From positions 1-64,000 of the forward strand of contig KN832556.1 of NCBI GenBank assembly GCA_000827205.1: DNA of 64,000 nucleotides, given 5' to 3'. The position numbers were made by a program, and so were the translations under genes. Shown here piece after piece: positions 44,738 through 56,200 of this stretch. Below the pieces are notes generated by a model. The model searched no databases. It saw only the letters and a list, made by a program, of their open reading frames with translations, and was not told where the DNA came from. Positions within the stretch are counted from its first letter, which is position 1. Each line of letters begins with the position of its first letter. This stretch comes from Plicaturopsis crispa FD-325 SS-3. Taxonomy: Eukaryota; Basidiomycota; Agaricomycetes; Amylocorticiales; Amylocorticiaceae.

Positions 44738-45316
44738 ATGGCACGCTTTTCCATTTTCGCCTTCGCCATTTTATGCACTGCACTCGCTGTCATGGCTGCG
44801 CCAGTAGACAGGGTAGGCACTCAACTCTTTACTCAGCACGTCTGGAATCTGACGCTTCGTTTTTATCAGACACTCGAACGCCGTTTCTCGCTGTCCCTTC
44901 CTAAACTTTCGGCTCCAGCCAAGCCAGTCGTTCCGGCCGCGAAACCGATCGTACCCGTCCCGAAGCCTGTCGCTCCTGTCCCAAAGCCAGTCCTGCCAGT
45001 CCCGAAACCAGTCCTGCCAGTCCCGAAGCCAGTGGTCCCAGTCCCAAAGCCAGTTGTTTCAACGCCAAAGCCAGTCGCTGCCCCGCCAAAGGCAGAAACC
45101 GCTCCCAGTGCTGCGGCCGCTTCACCTGCCTCCCCCGCCCCCATCGTACACACCGTCAGCACGGCCCCCGTAGAGACGCCAGCTGCGTCGAAGGCCACCG
45201 CTGCAGCCTCGTTGAGCGCAGCATCACCACTCGAGCCTACGGCAGTCGCTGCATGCGCGAGGCCCGGGATTGCTCGACGAATGCTACGCTTCTTTGGGCG
45301 CGCGGAAGCTGAGTAG
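44738..45316 (+). CDS. Small secreted Pro/Lys-repeat protein (192 aa, or 173 aa if spliced)
   Basis: Starts with a clear signal peptide (MARFSIFAFAILCTALAVMA/AP). The mature part holds a run of about eight PVPKPV(L/V)-type heptads (residues about 65-115), then an Ala/Ser/Pro-rich stretch, and ends with a basic ARRMLRFFGRAEAE. I do not recognise a family. Pro-Lys repeats of this kind occur in fungal cell-wall or secreted proteins. A possible 57-nt intron (44813-44869, GTAGGC...TATCAG) has a length divisible by three and no stop, so both forms are translatable. Without it the N-terminus would read APVDRTLERR, with a Kex2-like basic site. The repeat is 21 bp at DNA level and may vary in number between strains. 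Confidence 0.7.
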   Translation: MARFSIFAFAILCTALAVMAAPVDRVGTQLFTQHVWNLTLRFYQTLERRFSLSLPKLSAPAKPVVPAAKPIVPVPKPVAPVPKPVLPVPKPVLPVPKPVVPVPKPVVSTPKPVAAPPKAETAPSAAAASPASPAPIVHTVSTAPVETPAASKATAAASLSAASPLEPTAVAACARPGIARRMLRFFGRAEAE

Positions 45317-45792
45317 CTAAGGGTACAGCGGCCTGAAGTATTTGACATAGTTGCCCAATAGTTGCCCGGTGTATGTTCAGATCCTTAATATGTGCCGCCA
45401 TTGCTAACATACCGTTCTTGCTCTGGCTCCTCTAGATCCATTCCTGGATAATGAATCAATGTGTCCCGTCGAGTCGAGCGCATTCGTGGATATGGATGTC
45501 AGATCTTCCAGTAAATATTAGGCGTCCGAGGTCTGCGTGGTGAGTACATAGGGGCGCACAGTACTACGAAAGTTTCCTATTCCGTCTCTCATCGATCATC
45601 AATCATCAATCGCGAGCGTTGAGTTCTTGTTTGGGCGAAGCCCCTTTACTCTGAGTAATCCAATTGACCCACCATGCCGCCGTTATGCGTCACCGATTGC
45701 GGGCTTCGAGGTGGATAAGAACGGGCTTATAAAGGTAGCAGAGTTCGCAAGGAATTCTTGCTCTTACAACTTGCTTACACCCCCCATCGAAT
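45317..45792. other. Spacer upstream of AKR 3
   Basis: No gene. It contains repeated ATCATCAATC words around 45594-45612 just before the AKR 3 promoter. Confidence 0.45.
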
Positions 45793-47093
45793 ATGTCCCT
45801 TACAATCCAGTCAACCGCTCGTCTGTCTTCCGGTGCGTTTCTTCTTGATTCTTTCTCATGTGCTGAAGACTGACGTTAATGAACACTCACTCAGGATACA
45901 CGATCCCCTTGCTCGGGTTTGGTGTATACAAGAACTATGACGCGACGCCCTCTGTCCTAGAGGCGTTCCGAGTGGGCTATCGGTGCGTCGACGTCGCCTC
46001 CCAGTTCTTTGACTATCATATTGATCTACCACACAGGCACGTCGACTCTGCACAGATGTACAAAAACGAGGCGGAAGTTGGGGAGGCTGTCAGGAAGAGC
46101 GGTCTTAACCGCGCTGACCTGTTCATCAGTGCGTGCCATACACGTATCCTCGATCCCTCGACGCGTTGCTGACTAGCGGAGAGCAGCTACGAAATGCGCT
46201 AGCAACGACCACGGATACGAGAGCACCTTGAAAGGCGTCGACGAAAGTCTTAAACAGTTTGGTTTCGACTACGGTGCGTCTTTCGTACGCGGAATGGGCT
46301 ACGGTGCACTACTGCGAATTCGCTATGCTTTTTCTGACGCGACCTTTTTCCAGTCGACCTATTCCTGATCCACGACCCGATTTCTGGGCCGAAGAAACGC
46401 ATAGAGACATACCGTGCGCTGCTCGAGAAGCGCGACGCAGGCAAGATTAGGACTGTTGGTGTCTCGAACTAGTGAGTTCCTAGCTTCTCGTTCTCGTTGC
46501 TCGCGCTGATGGAGCCGTTCAGCAACATTCATCACCTTGAAGAGATCACAGCAGCGGGGCTAGAGCTCCCAGCTGTCAACCAGATCGAGGTAAGCCCTCC
46601 CTTCGTCTATGTCTTTGTAATCGCACTGATATATGTTTGTGTAGTTGCACCCCCTCTGCCAGCAAAAGCCCATTGTCAAATATTGCGCGGAGCACAATAT
46701 TCTCGTACAGGCGTACTGCCCGATTATCCGCGGACAGATGGACGACCCAGTCATCCAAAAACTGTCATCCAAGGTTAGCTTTGCCGCTTTCCTGCGAAAT
46801 GAAATGGTCTAAACACAGAATCAATAGCATGGGAGGGAGCCTGCCCAGATCCTCCTCCGCTGGTCGCTTCAGAAAGGGTACGTCACTCATATACTCTTCT
46901 CTTAGCGTATTGATCTGATCAATGTTTTTCTTTTAGATACAACCCACTGCCCAAATCCTCGACGCCCTCGCGCATCGCCGCTAACGCACAACTGTACGAC
47001 TTTGAGCTGAGCGCGGAAGATATGGCTGCGCTCGACGGCCTCGACAAGGGTGCTGCCGGGGCTGTTAGCTGGAATCCCGTTGATAGGCCATAG
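45793..47093 (+). CDS. AKR 3: aldo-keto reductase (about 275 aa, nine exons)
   Basis: Nearly the same protein as AKR 4. Landmarks: [138 protein letters not shown], ending SWNPVDRP. The catalytic Asp, Tyr, Lys and His are all present. Introns fall at the same eight sites as in the paralogs. Its high similarity to AKR 4, including parts of introns (for example the CGCTGATGGAG..TTCAG acceptor region), indicates a recent tandem duplication or gene conversion. Confidence 0.92.
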
Positions 47094-47653
47094 GTTGTCT
47101 GTACTACAGAGATAGCAAGACCTGTACTATGTACCGCTCAACACTTGTACTTATGTACATGATACTGTATGTATAGCATTATAAAACGGCGGTGCCGCGT
47201 CCGCAGAACTCCCAGGATTGGCTCTCTTTTCGTCTACTACTCAGACTCGCAAAGCAGAAAGAGTCTGCATGCGCTGCGACTCCCAACATCCCAGTATGCA
47301 CATTCCACGCGATGACCGACTACAAAGGACGGTATTTTCCTATCTTGGCACTCATCAGAATCGCGAGCGTTGAGCCGAAGGCACACGTGGCTGCCTCGAG
47401 CGAGTAAGCTGCAGCTTGTCAGCCCGAAGTGCCATTTGTTCCGGACCCACCGAGCAACCACCAAGTGCTCGTCGGATTGATTCAGTGTCGGAGACCCACT
47501 TGAGACCCACTGCCAGTGCCGCCGCCGGATACTGAGCAATGGCAGTGCGGTATCTGAGGTGGGTCGATCGCCATCTTATATAGCCAGCTTCGCGACTCCT
47601 CCTCGTACTCAGAATTCGGTACATACTTCATATACTCGTCATTTAGCAATACT
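47094..47653. other. Spacer between AKR 3 and AKR 4 with promoter
   Basis: No gene recognised. It ends with the TATA box of AKR 4. Confidence 0.5.
47576..47583 (+). promoter_or_regulatory. TATA box of AKR 4
   Basis: TTATATAG lies about 70 bp before the ATG. Confidence 0.5.
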
Positions 47654-48960
47654 ATGACGTTGACAATCCATTCAACTGCTCTCCTCTCCTCCGGTAGGTC
47701 ATCCCTTCTATAATCGATGCGCTGAGCCAGCCGTTGACAGACCGTTTCCCGATGCAGGATACACCATCCCCTTGCTCGGCTTTGGCGTCTTCAGGAACTA
47801 CGACGCCACGCCGTCTACCCTAGAGGCATTCCGTGTTGGCTATAGGTCTGTCGAGCTCACAGGCTGTGGCGCGTTCTCTGACTGATCAGTTGCTATGTGA
47901 CATAGGCATGTTGACTCTGCGCAAACGTACAGGAACGAGGCGCAAGTCGGAGACGCTGTCAGGAAGAGCGGACTCGACCGCGCTGATGTGTTCATCAGTG
48001 AGTTTCCTATATGTCTCATGAACACAAGGCGCTCGCGGTGCTGATAGTCGGAGTGTAGCAACGAAGTGTGTCAGCCACGACCACGGATACGAGAGCACCT
48101 TGCGGGGTGTCGAGGCAAGTCTGAGACGATTTGGGTTTGGCTATAGTGCGTTCTTCGTTCACGGAATGGACAATGGTCGACTGCACTTGTGTGCCGGTAT
48201 ACTAACGTGACCTCGTAGTTGATTTGTTCCTGATCCACGACCCCATGTCGGGGCGGAAGAAACGCATAGAGACATACCGTGCGCTACTTGAGAAGCGCGA
48301 TGCAGGCAAGATCAGGACTGTTGGTGTCTCGAACTAGTAAGTTGCCAGTCTTTTTTCATCGTCGCTTGCGCTGATGGAGTCATTCAGCAATGTACATCAC
48401 CTCGAAGAGATCGTCGCAGCGGGACTGGAGCTCCCAGCTGTCAACCAGATTGAGGTGATTATTTCCATCCACTCTGTTTTTGTAATCGCGCTGAGACAAG
48501 TTTATGTAGCTGCATCCGCTTTGCCAGCAAAAGCCTATCGTAAAATATTGCTCGGAGCGCAATATCCTAGTACAGGCGTACTGCCCGATTATTCGCGGAC
48601 AGATGGACCACCCAGTGATCCAAGAATTGTCATCCAAGGTCAGAAATTCGTTGTGTTTCCAGTGCAGGAAATGGCTTAAGCATGGATATCCATAGCATGA
48701 GAGGGAGCCTGCCCAGATTCTCCTCCGGTGGTCTCTCCAGAAGGGGTACGTCAATCGTATACTTTCTTGGCAGCGTATCCATTTGATTGATACATCCCTT
48801 CAGATACAACCCGCTGCCCAAATCCTCGACGCCCTCCCGCATTTCCGCCAACGCACAACTGTACGACTTCGAGCTGAGTGCGGAAGACATGGCTGCGCTC
48901 GATGCTCTCGACAAGGGCGCTGCTGGTGCTGTTAGCTGGAATCCTGTGGATAGACCATAG
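47654..48960 (+). CDS. AKR 4: aldo-keto reductase (275 aa, nine exons)
   Basis: Counting the spliced product gives 275 residues with the catalytic set at Asp46, Tyr51, Lys76 and His109 ([25 protein letters not shown]). The barrel end [19 protein letters not shown] and the tail AGAVSWNPVDRP equal those of AKR 3. The residue before DLF is Ile rather than Val because the splice joins A with TT. It is the last member of the array, and an SDR gene follows on the opposite strand, its stop 255 bp away. NADPH preference and substrate are inferred only from the superfamily. Confidence 0.92.
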
Positions 48961-49215
48961 ACCATCATCTCGATGGCGACCGTCATACCACGGATGTGAT
49001 TGTATAAGGGAGTACCTGGAAGTTATGGATATTTATGGTACTTGTGAACTTGATTGTGTTTGTAGCATCATTCAACGCGGCGTTGCCTGTACGAAGAACT
49101 TTCAAAATCGGGTTTCTTATCTCATCTACCCACCAAGCAACGATAGCGTACACATGCTGCGACTCCACATACATTTCCATAACTCCAAAGCAGCAAACGA
49201 CACCCAGTCTCACGT

Positions 49216-50262
49216 CTACCAGGGGTACTTCGCGCCATCATAGCCAATGAATGTGCCCCCCGTCTCCTCGCGCGTGGCCTCGTCCACTCTGGCGATTATA
49301 CCCTTGACACTCTCCTCGACGGAGATCGAGGGCATGCTGCCCAGAGCCGGAACCTGCTCTACCAAGGCTTTTGCTATTCACAGAGAGCAGGAATAAGCAC
49401 TATTCAGATGTACAGTGAAGGCGGGGAGATACGTACCGGTCTCGGTGGAGACGACACCGGGATGCAGCGCGAACGCGACTGGAGGGCGCTTAGTAGATAT
49501 ACAGTATGCAGGGCTACTTCGACAAAAGACTCACTAAGGCCCTCGTTCTCGCCATTAATCTTGCGCGTAAGATAGTTCACAGCAGCCTTCGACGTGCCAT
49601 ACGCAGCCAAACCCAGGGGGAACGTCGCCCCAATAGTGATCGTCCCGCCGACGGTAGAAATAACGACGAACTTCGGCAGCGTCGCCTCTTTCAGCAGCCC
49701 GTACAGCGCCTGGAACAGCACGAGCGGGCCGATCGCGTTGACCTGTCAACAAAACGCGTGAGCAACTTGGGTCGGGGGGTATGTGCGGGGGTAGGTACGT
49801 ACGTCGAAATGCTTGCGCACCTCCTCGACGGGCGCCTCGTGCACGGGGCCCCACCACGTCGAGATCGCTGTGTACCGTAAGGGAAGTCATGGTCAGACAT
49901 TATCGGACAGCGGACAAGGAGGAGAGTGCACATACCGGCGTTGGCGATGACGACGTCGATGTGGCCTGCAACTTTCTTAATGAGTGCGGCGGCGGCCTCG
50001 TTGTCGGCCTTGTCACCCGAGGTGAGCTGCACGACGTGCACCTTCCCGGGGTGTGCTTTCGCTAGAGCCTGGAGGTCTTTGGCACTAGCGGGGTCGCGCG
50101 CGCCGGCGAACACGATTGTGTTGGCGCGCTGGGCGAGTGCGGTGACTAGTCCGAGACCTGGATAGAATTTTGATTAGCTGAATTTCGCGGCGAGTGGTCA
50201 AGACTTGACGTACCGATACCGCGGTTTGCGCCAGAAACGAGGTAGACAGTGTTGGAGGACAT
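49216..50262 (-). CDS. Short-chain dehydrogenase/reductase, Nor-1/csgA-like (247 aa)
   Basis: Classical-type SDR (Rossmann fold) reducing a ketone or oxidising an alcohol with NADP(H). Six exons join in phase: 50214-50262, 49936-50157, 49803-49867, 49535-49742, 49437-49478 and 49216-49373 (744 nt). Motifs: VYLVSGANRGIGLGL (cofactor loop), FAGARDP (the Arg suits NADP), VVIANAAIS, VVISTVGGT (catalytic Ser), AAYGTSKAAVNYLTRKI (Tyr and Lys), LHPGVVSTET. Fungal proteins of this form are often named after norsolorinic-acid ketoreductase, though most are not in toxin pathways. It is convergent with AKR 4 and in tandem orientation with the MFS transporter upstream. Confidence 0.9.
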
Positions 50263-51142
50263 TTCAACTTGAAGGTGATTTCTTTGAGATTTGCGAGTGT
50301 GTATAGTGAATTGAAGATGCTGCTGAGACCTCCAACTTCGAGCCCTCTATTTGTACCCTACGCGGGCACCGCTGTCGAGGTATTGTCAGAGCACACCGTG
50401 TACGCTGGTTGGCCATATTCCATGGATTTAACGTCTTCAGAGGTATTAGGACGTCGTTGAGGACTTTGGAGGGCATTACTGTGCATCTTTCGTAGTCCAA
50501 TACCGAGATATTCGGTACTTTGGCGTATTTCCTGTTGAAAGCCGCGGATTGATCCATGGATTGCGGCGTCAGAATGAGCAGCTTACGAAGAATGCGTTGA
50601 CATTTCTGTACTCGCGGCGGCTACAGACAAAACATAGCGATGCTAGGGGCTTGTAGCCTGCAACAGATGACCCATTTCGTTGAGCCGTTTGTAACAAGGA
50701 ACAAGTATGGGGCGTTCAAGTCTCAAGATCGTCAAGGATCGTCTCGGTGCATGAAACCTCCGAGCAAAAATATTGATCCGTGCGTGCAAATCGTAGATCC
50801 GTCAAACATTCCGTTCCGAGACTTCCGTTGATTAAATTTCATTTTCGGTGAGCACACACAAGTACAGATGAGTAGTAGATAGGACAACGACAACAGAATA
50901 AATTGATAATGGTTGGGTTGGTATGCGCAGAACAGACTGTAATGAGTAGAACGAAGTGCGTACGAATACTGTGTACAATTTTTGTCGCGTCCTATTAGTG
51001 GCATTAGAGTTACACATTGCGGCGGCCACCGACCGACGACGGGTAAGTAGAAAGCAACGAACCGCAACGAATAAATTACTTCCCCATCGCGCCCTCCTTC
51101 CACCTCCGCTCGTTCGCTCGTAAAAGTCGTAAGTAGGCGTGC
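50263..51142. other. Spacer between the SDR and MFS genes
   Basis: No gene recognised. It comprises the SDR promoter and the 3' side of the transporter. Confidence 0.5.
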
Positions 51143-53212
51143 TCATATGAGGCCGGCATCCGAGGCCTTCCGCCGGAGCTGGCCGAGCGGCCCGCTGCCA
51201 TGCTTGCGGCGCTTGTACATGCCCTCCTGGCTCTCCTCGTCCTTGACGGTGTCGCCGAGGTCGCTGTGCTCGACGCCGCCGCGCCACTTGCGCGTCCACT
51301 GGTAGTCCTCGAAGCCCGCGTCGCGGATCTGCTCCTGCGCGGTGAACACGTTCCAGCTCGTCCCGTTCGCGAAGTAGTCGTCGATCTGCTCGAGCGGCCG
51401 CCCGGATGTCTCCGGGTACATGTAGATGATGAACGGGATGACGAAGATGTTCAGCGCCGCGAGTAAGAGCATGACGCCGTACTTGATCGCTTGGAAGAGG
51501 AAGGGCTATATTAAGACGCGTGGGTAAGCGGGCTGCCGAGGGGTGTGGAGGTATGTGGAGGCGTACCGTAATCATTGTCACGACGCCGTTGCCGATGCTC
51601 CAGCCCACGACACTCCACGCACCACCCTTGGCGCGGACGTGTGTAGGGAAGAGTTCCGTGGGGTACAGCCAGGGCGTCACAAGCCATGTCGCTCCGAATG
51701 TGCCCGTGTAGAGGAAGGTCATCGCGACGACGGCACCACCGAAGGCCTTCTGATGAGGGCCTGCTTGCTGAGCGTCTGTAGAAGGATTAACACCTGAGCG
51801 CCCCAATTTCAAAAGTAAGAATAGACGTACACTTGTCTAATATACCCCCGGCGAGTAAGAAAACAGTCATGGCGACTGCGCCCCATACCATTGTACTCCG
51901 GCGGCCGCACCGGTCGAGCGTGAACACAGCGAAGAGCACGCAGAACATGTAACTCAGGTCATTGAATCCGGCCAGGTACTTCGCCTCCTGCTGGGCGTAG
52001 CCCGCGCCCTTGATCAGGTCGACCGCGTACACTGTGATGACACCGATGCCGACCAGCTCCTGCATGATCTGCAGCCACACGCTAAGCACGACGCGGCGGC
52101 GCAGCTGGCGCTGTGCGGGCGTCTTGGCGAAGATCATCGTGAGGTAGCGGTTGTCCGCGGCGTTTTTGCGGTCGCGGGCCACGCTCGCGACGATCGTGCG
52201 GAGTTCCACCTCGACGTCGCCTGTGCGCGTGGCGGCGAGGACGTGCCGCGCCTCGGCGACGCGACCGACTTTCGCGAGGTAGCGCGGCGACTCGGGGAAG
52301 AACGGGATGAAGACGAGGATGGTGAGAAGGAACACTATTTGCAGGGCTATTGGAAGACGCCAAGCCATGACCTTGTTCGCCGAGGTGTCCGTAGCGCTGT
52401 AGTTCACACATGAGACACGTAAAAGTGCACTAACAAAGAACACACTCACATTTCTATCCAGTAAGCGAGGGAAAGACCACCGATGTTCAAGAAGAACTCG
52501 ACGGCGAGGAAGCTTCCTCGGGCCTGGTGACTCGAGACCTCTGCACTCCAGACGGGAATGACGGCGTCAATTGCCCCTACACCGAGACCAGTGACGACGC
52601 GAGAACAGCACATCCAGGTGATGTTCATCGCGCTCGCCTGGAATGCGGCGCCGATGATGGAGACGATGACACCGAGCATGATAGCCGTGATACGACCTGA
52701 CCTGTCTGCTATGGATCCGCCGATGAGAGCACCGATCAAGGAGCCACCATAGTATACCTGCAGAAGGAGAAATAATTGGCACGGTGTTGACAAGGCGGTA
52801 CCGAGCGACATACCGAAACAATGCCTCCCAAGGCCGCCAAATTCCGCGGGTTACCCTCGGTGGGGTAGATACCCATCCGCGTCAGGTAATCCTGGTTGAG
52901 ATTGACCTGAGACATCACACCCTGGTCGTACCCGTAGAAGAGGATAGCGAGACCAGCGAGAAGATTTATCGCCCAGTAGTAGTGATTGGGGTTCTTGAAC
53001 TCGAGCATGCGCTTGTCGGAATAACCTGGCAGGAACTTCGACGCCCACCATTCTGGCAGTGGCGGCACATCGTCGTCCAAGTTCTCGTGGAACTCTGTGG
53101 TCGCCTCGTCCTTCGAGTTGTGCTTTTCGTTGACGATGTGAGTAGTTGTGGGAGAGACGGTGGAAGGGGTAGAGGAGGGGAGGCCGCTAGACGGTTCCTG
53201 GTCGGTGCGCAT
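51143..53212 (-). CDS. MFS sugar transporter (614 aa)
   Basis: Plasma-membrane proton-coupled transporter of the sugar porter family with 12 predicted helices. Five exons join in phase: 52814-53212, 52450-52757, 51831-52396, 51567-51775 and 51143-51505. Family signatures: YGYDQGVMSQV after helix 1, GGSIADRSGR, RVVTGLGVGAIDAVIPVW, FFPESPRYLAKVGR (PESPR), LDRCGRRST, PTELFPTHVRAKG and YPETSGRPLEQIDDYF. The cytosolic N-terminus (about 95 residues, Ser/Thr and acidic) and the charged C-tail (RKWRGGVEHSD...RRKASDAGLI) are long. The substrate may be a hexose, pentose or another polyol-like compound and cannot be told by eye. Confidence 0.93.
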
Positions 53213-56200
53213 GGTGGTGGGAGGAGAGAGGGGAATGGGGCGCTAGGGAATGGGGCGACGTTGACGCGAAAGGCAGGCCGTTTTTAAAGGTTTTTGGAAC
53301 TTGAGCAGGACCGTCAGCCGTTCTTCGGTTACATTTGAAATAAGGTTGCTCACACATGATGTCAGATGGGGCAAGGTCAAGGAAATATTTTGTGCACTGC
53401 CCAGCGACTCCAACGGCGGTATTTCTGCACGACCGAAGGCCATCAGCCCCGGATTTTCCAAGCGAGAGCCAATTCCGAACCGAGGAGGAGCTTATTCTGT
53501 GTCCGTCCCTGGCAAAAATCGCAAACCACCGCACTGGCTCGCGCTCGGCGAACTTGACTGGGTCAAACGATACGCATAGAACGGACCTTGCGGGTCCTTA
53601 TCGATAGTACGGCGTCGGCATGCTGCATCTGGCCTTCTCATTTTCCTTCTCTCCGGTCGAGAAAAGACCTTTTCGGCGCTGAGCACCGCGCGGTCATTAT
53701 AGCTTTGGCCGCGCTAGGCCCGCAATTAATGAAAGGACGATCAGGTCAACGAGCGTAAATCACGATACCGCCGCATTGTCACAATCTGTGTGCGAGTTTG
53801 CTACACAAAAGCAGCCCGAAACAAGTGGTTTTGGAAATAACGAGGAGCAAGTTCGTGGACAGAAGAGACGAAGTCCAGGATCGTTGGCGTTGTGGCGTGC
53901 GAGCCAATTGACTCTGGCCCCGCGCAGCCCATTGGTTCGCGTTTCTTTCCCCTCCTCGACTTTCCCATGTTCAATGGCGCCCCGCTTCCCCGCATTTCCC
54001 CAGACTGCATATGCTTTACTCCCTATTGTTGTCACGACAGCTGCCTAGCGCCATCAGTGCGGGGTAGCTGCATTTTTAGCGACCTTGGTACACCAATGTG
54101 ATCATTCTTTGCCGCGGAATAAGACGCGTATCATGGCATTGTTTATTGAAGTTGGAGACTTTGTCGATGTTCGTTGGCACTTGCCACGAGGAAATCAGTC
54201 TCGCAAAAATTCGCACCGGTATGTTCTGAAACGCCACTCTCATTCCGCGTGTATCATATAAACACTGACTCGACCAACCACAGAGAGAATTAGCTTCAGG
54301 AAGCACTTAATATCCTGATACTCGATGGTGCATCAGGCCCGATGGTCGTGCCCTCTGGACGCCACTACCACTCTGCATTACCCAAACCGACGCGTAGCTG
54401 CTGATCTTCAACGATCAGTACACCTCGGGTATCCTGTCCTGATCCCCCCTGCTCTAGGCTAATGATCGTTTGCACAGTCAAGTAATTGGCTCCCCCAAAA
54501 TACGCGTTCCAGAGCATAGCCATGGCCCCAGCCAGGGCTTCCGCTTTCGCGCTGCAGGTGCATTTAGTTAGTGCCTCGCGACGCTTTGAGACCCCATCTC
54601 TTCTCATGGTCTAAACAGCCCAAGGTCCTGGAAAAGTGATTCGCGCGGTCGCAGCCGGACGTGATCAATCACTTGCACTCGCGAATGGAGTTGATCAGTC
54701 AATTATCCTCGCGCAAACGTTCCCTGAAGCTTTTCGATGCTCTGCCCTGTCCCTGTCCCCCCCAGCTTCTCGCACTTCCGACCTGCCCCGGACAGCCCGC
54801 ACTTCCCTGCGGCTCGCCGCGGCGGTTGGGCAGAAGCACGTACTGACATACCTGCCACCCATGACGCCCCGTTTCCCACCCGCCCGTGGCTCATCCATGA
54901 TCCCACGCGTCTGCGGCGCGACCCCCCGATCCCGGTTTTCTCCCTCGCACGCGGATCACACCACACAACCCCAGTGCGTACGTTACCTGCCCAGCCCTAC
55001 GCGTCCCACCCACTTCCTAACGGTCTGGGTTCGTGCTCGTGTCGCAAGGATACGCGCACGTCAAGTAGGGCTGCGTTCACATGAGACGAGGCTACGAGCT
55101 TGAGCCTGGTCCGTAGCACTCGGAGCAAGGCTGAGGCTTCGCGTGCGTCCGCGTTTGGGCCTTAGCTTGCTACAGCTCTGGGCCGTGCTATACATAACTG
55201 TCAAAAGCACTTTCGCCGCGCGCGGCTTAGTGGGTATTCTTAAGTTTTGCGGCCCCGAGCGCCGAAGGCGTTTTGACTGCTTCTTTGCCTAAACACAACA
55301 TACTCGGGTCGACAGTGGGCTGATACAAGATCGCGGCGCTCGGTTACATGTAGGGGTCTGCTTCGTGGGTCCTTGAATGCCGTCGTTTGTCAATTGTCTA
55401 ACCCAGTCACCTACTACAGGTTGCCGGTGCGCGGACACTGGCCGGATCGACTCCCGCAGTGGTCACCGTAGTGTTTTGTGTATCACTATCGCCAACTACG
55501 TACGACTGTGCGCTGGCAATATCACATCCAATGGCCAGAATGTTCTGCGCCGCATACACGGGATAACTGGGCCAAGACCAGATACGCTGTGTCCCAGCTC
55601 CCGACCTATCGCGCGCCTGCTCAGCTCCACCAGTGTGTGCACATCCTCTATCGCGTTCTTCTGAGCACATATCTCGAGCAGACCTGCCTCGAGCGTCGCA
55701 TACCTCGGCACCAGTCGGTACCGCGCGTCCTCATCCCCCTCTTACTGCGCCAACTTCCCACCGATTATCGTGATCATCTGCTTCTCCTCGCATTGCTGTT
55801 CCCACGCCGTAGCAGGACGCTGCTGCTATCCCCCTCCCACCGATATTAGTGCGTCGAGGCTTCGCGGCTTCGACCCCACATTCCGCGTTATCGGCCGCCA
55901 TCGCACTATCTGATCCCCCGTGGCGTGCGTCGCGCTGGCCAGTAGCATTTTTTCGCTCGCCATCTGCATCCGCTTCCTCAGCTCTAAAGCCTAGTCCCCA
56001 GGCAATCCCCAGGTCTGTGATTCTCCGTGCAGCGGCGGAGAGCACCGTGGACGTCGAGAAGGCAGTGAGTACGTGTGTTTGCTGGCCCTGCCAGTGCTTC
56101 TCTGTAGTCATACAGCTTTTCATTCGTCCGCCCGCGAGCGCGATGATAGGTGTATGTACGTGGAATATATGCCGCCGCTTGGATGACGTGCGCGACAGCC

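Noticed and set aside
45594-45612. ATCATCAATC repeats as an operator
   Set aside because: Too short and few to separate from simple-sequence drift.
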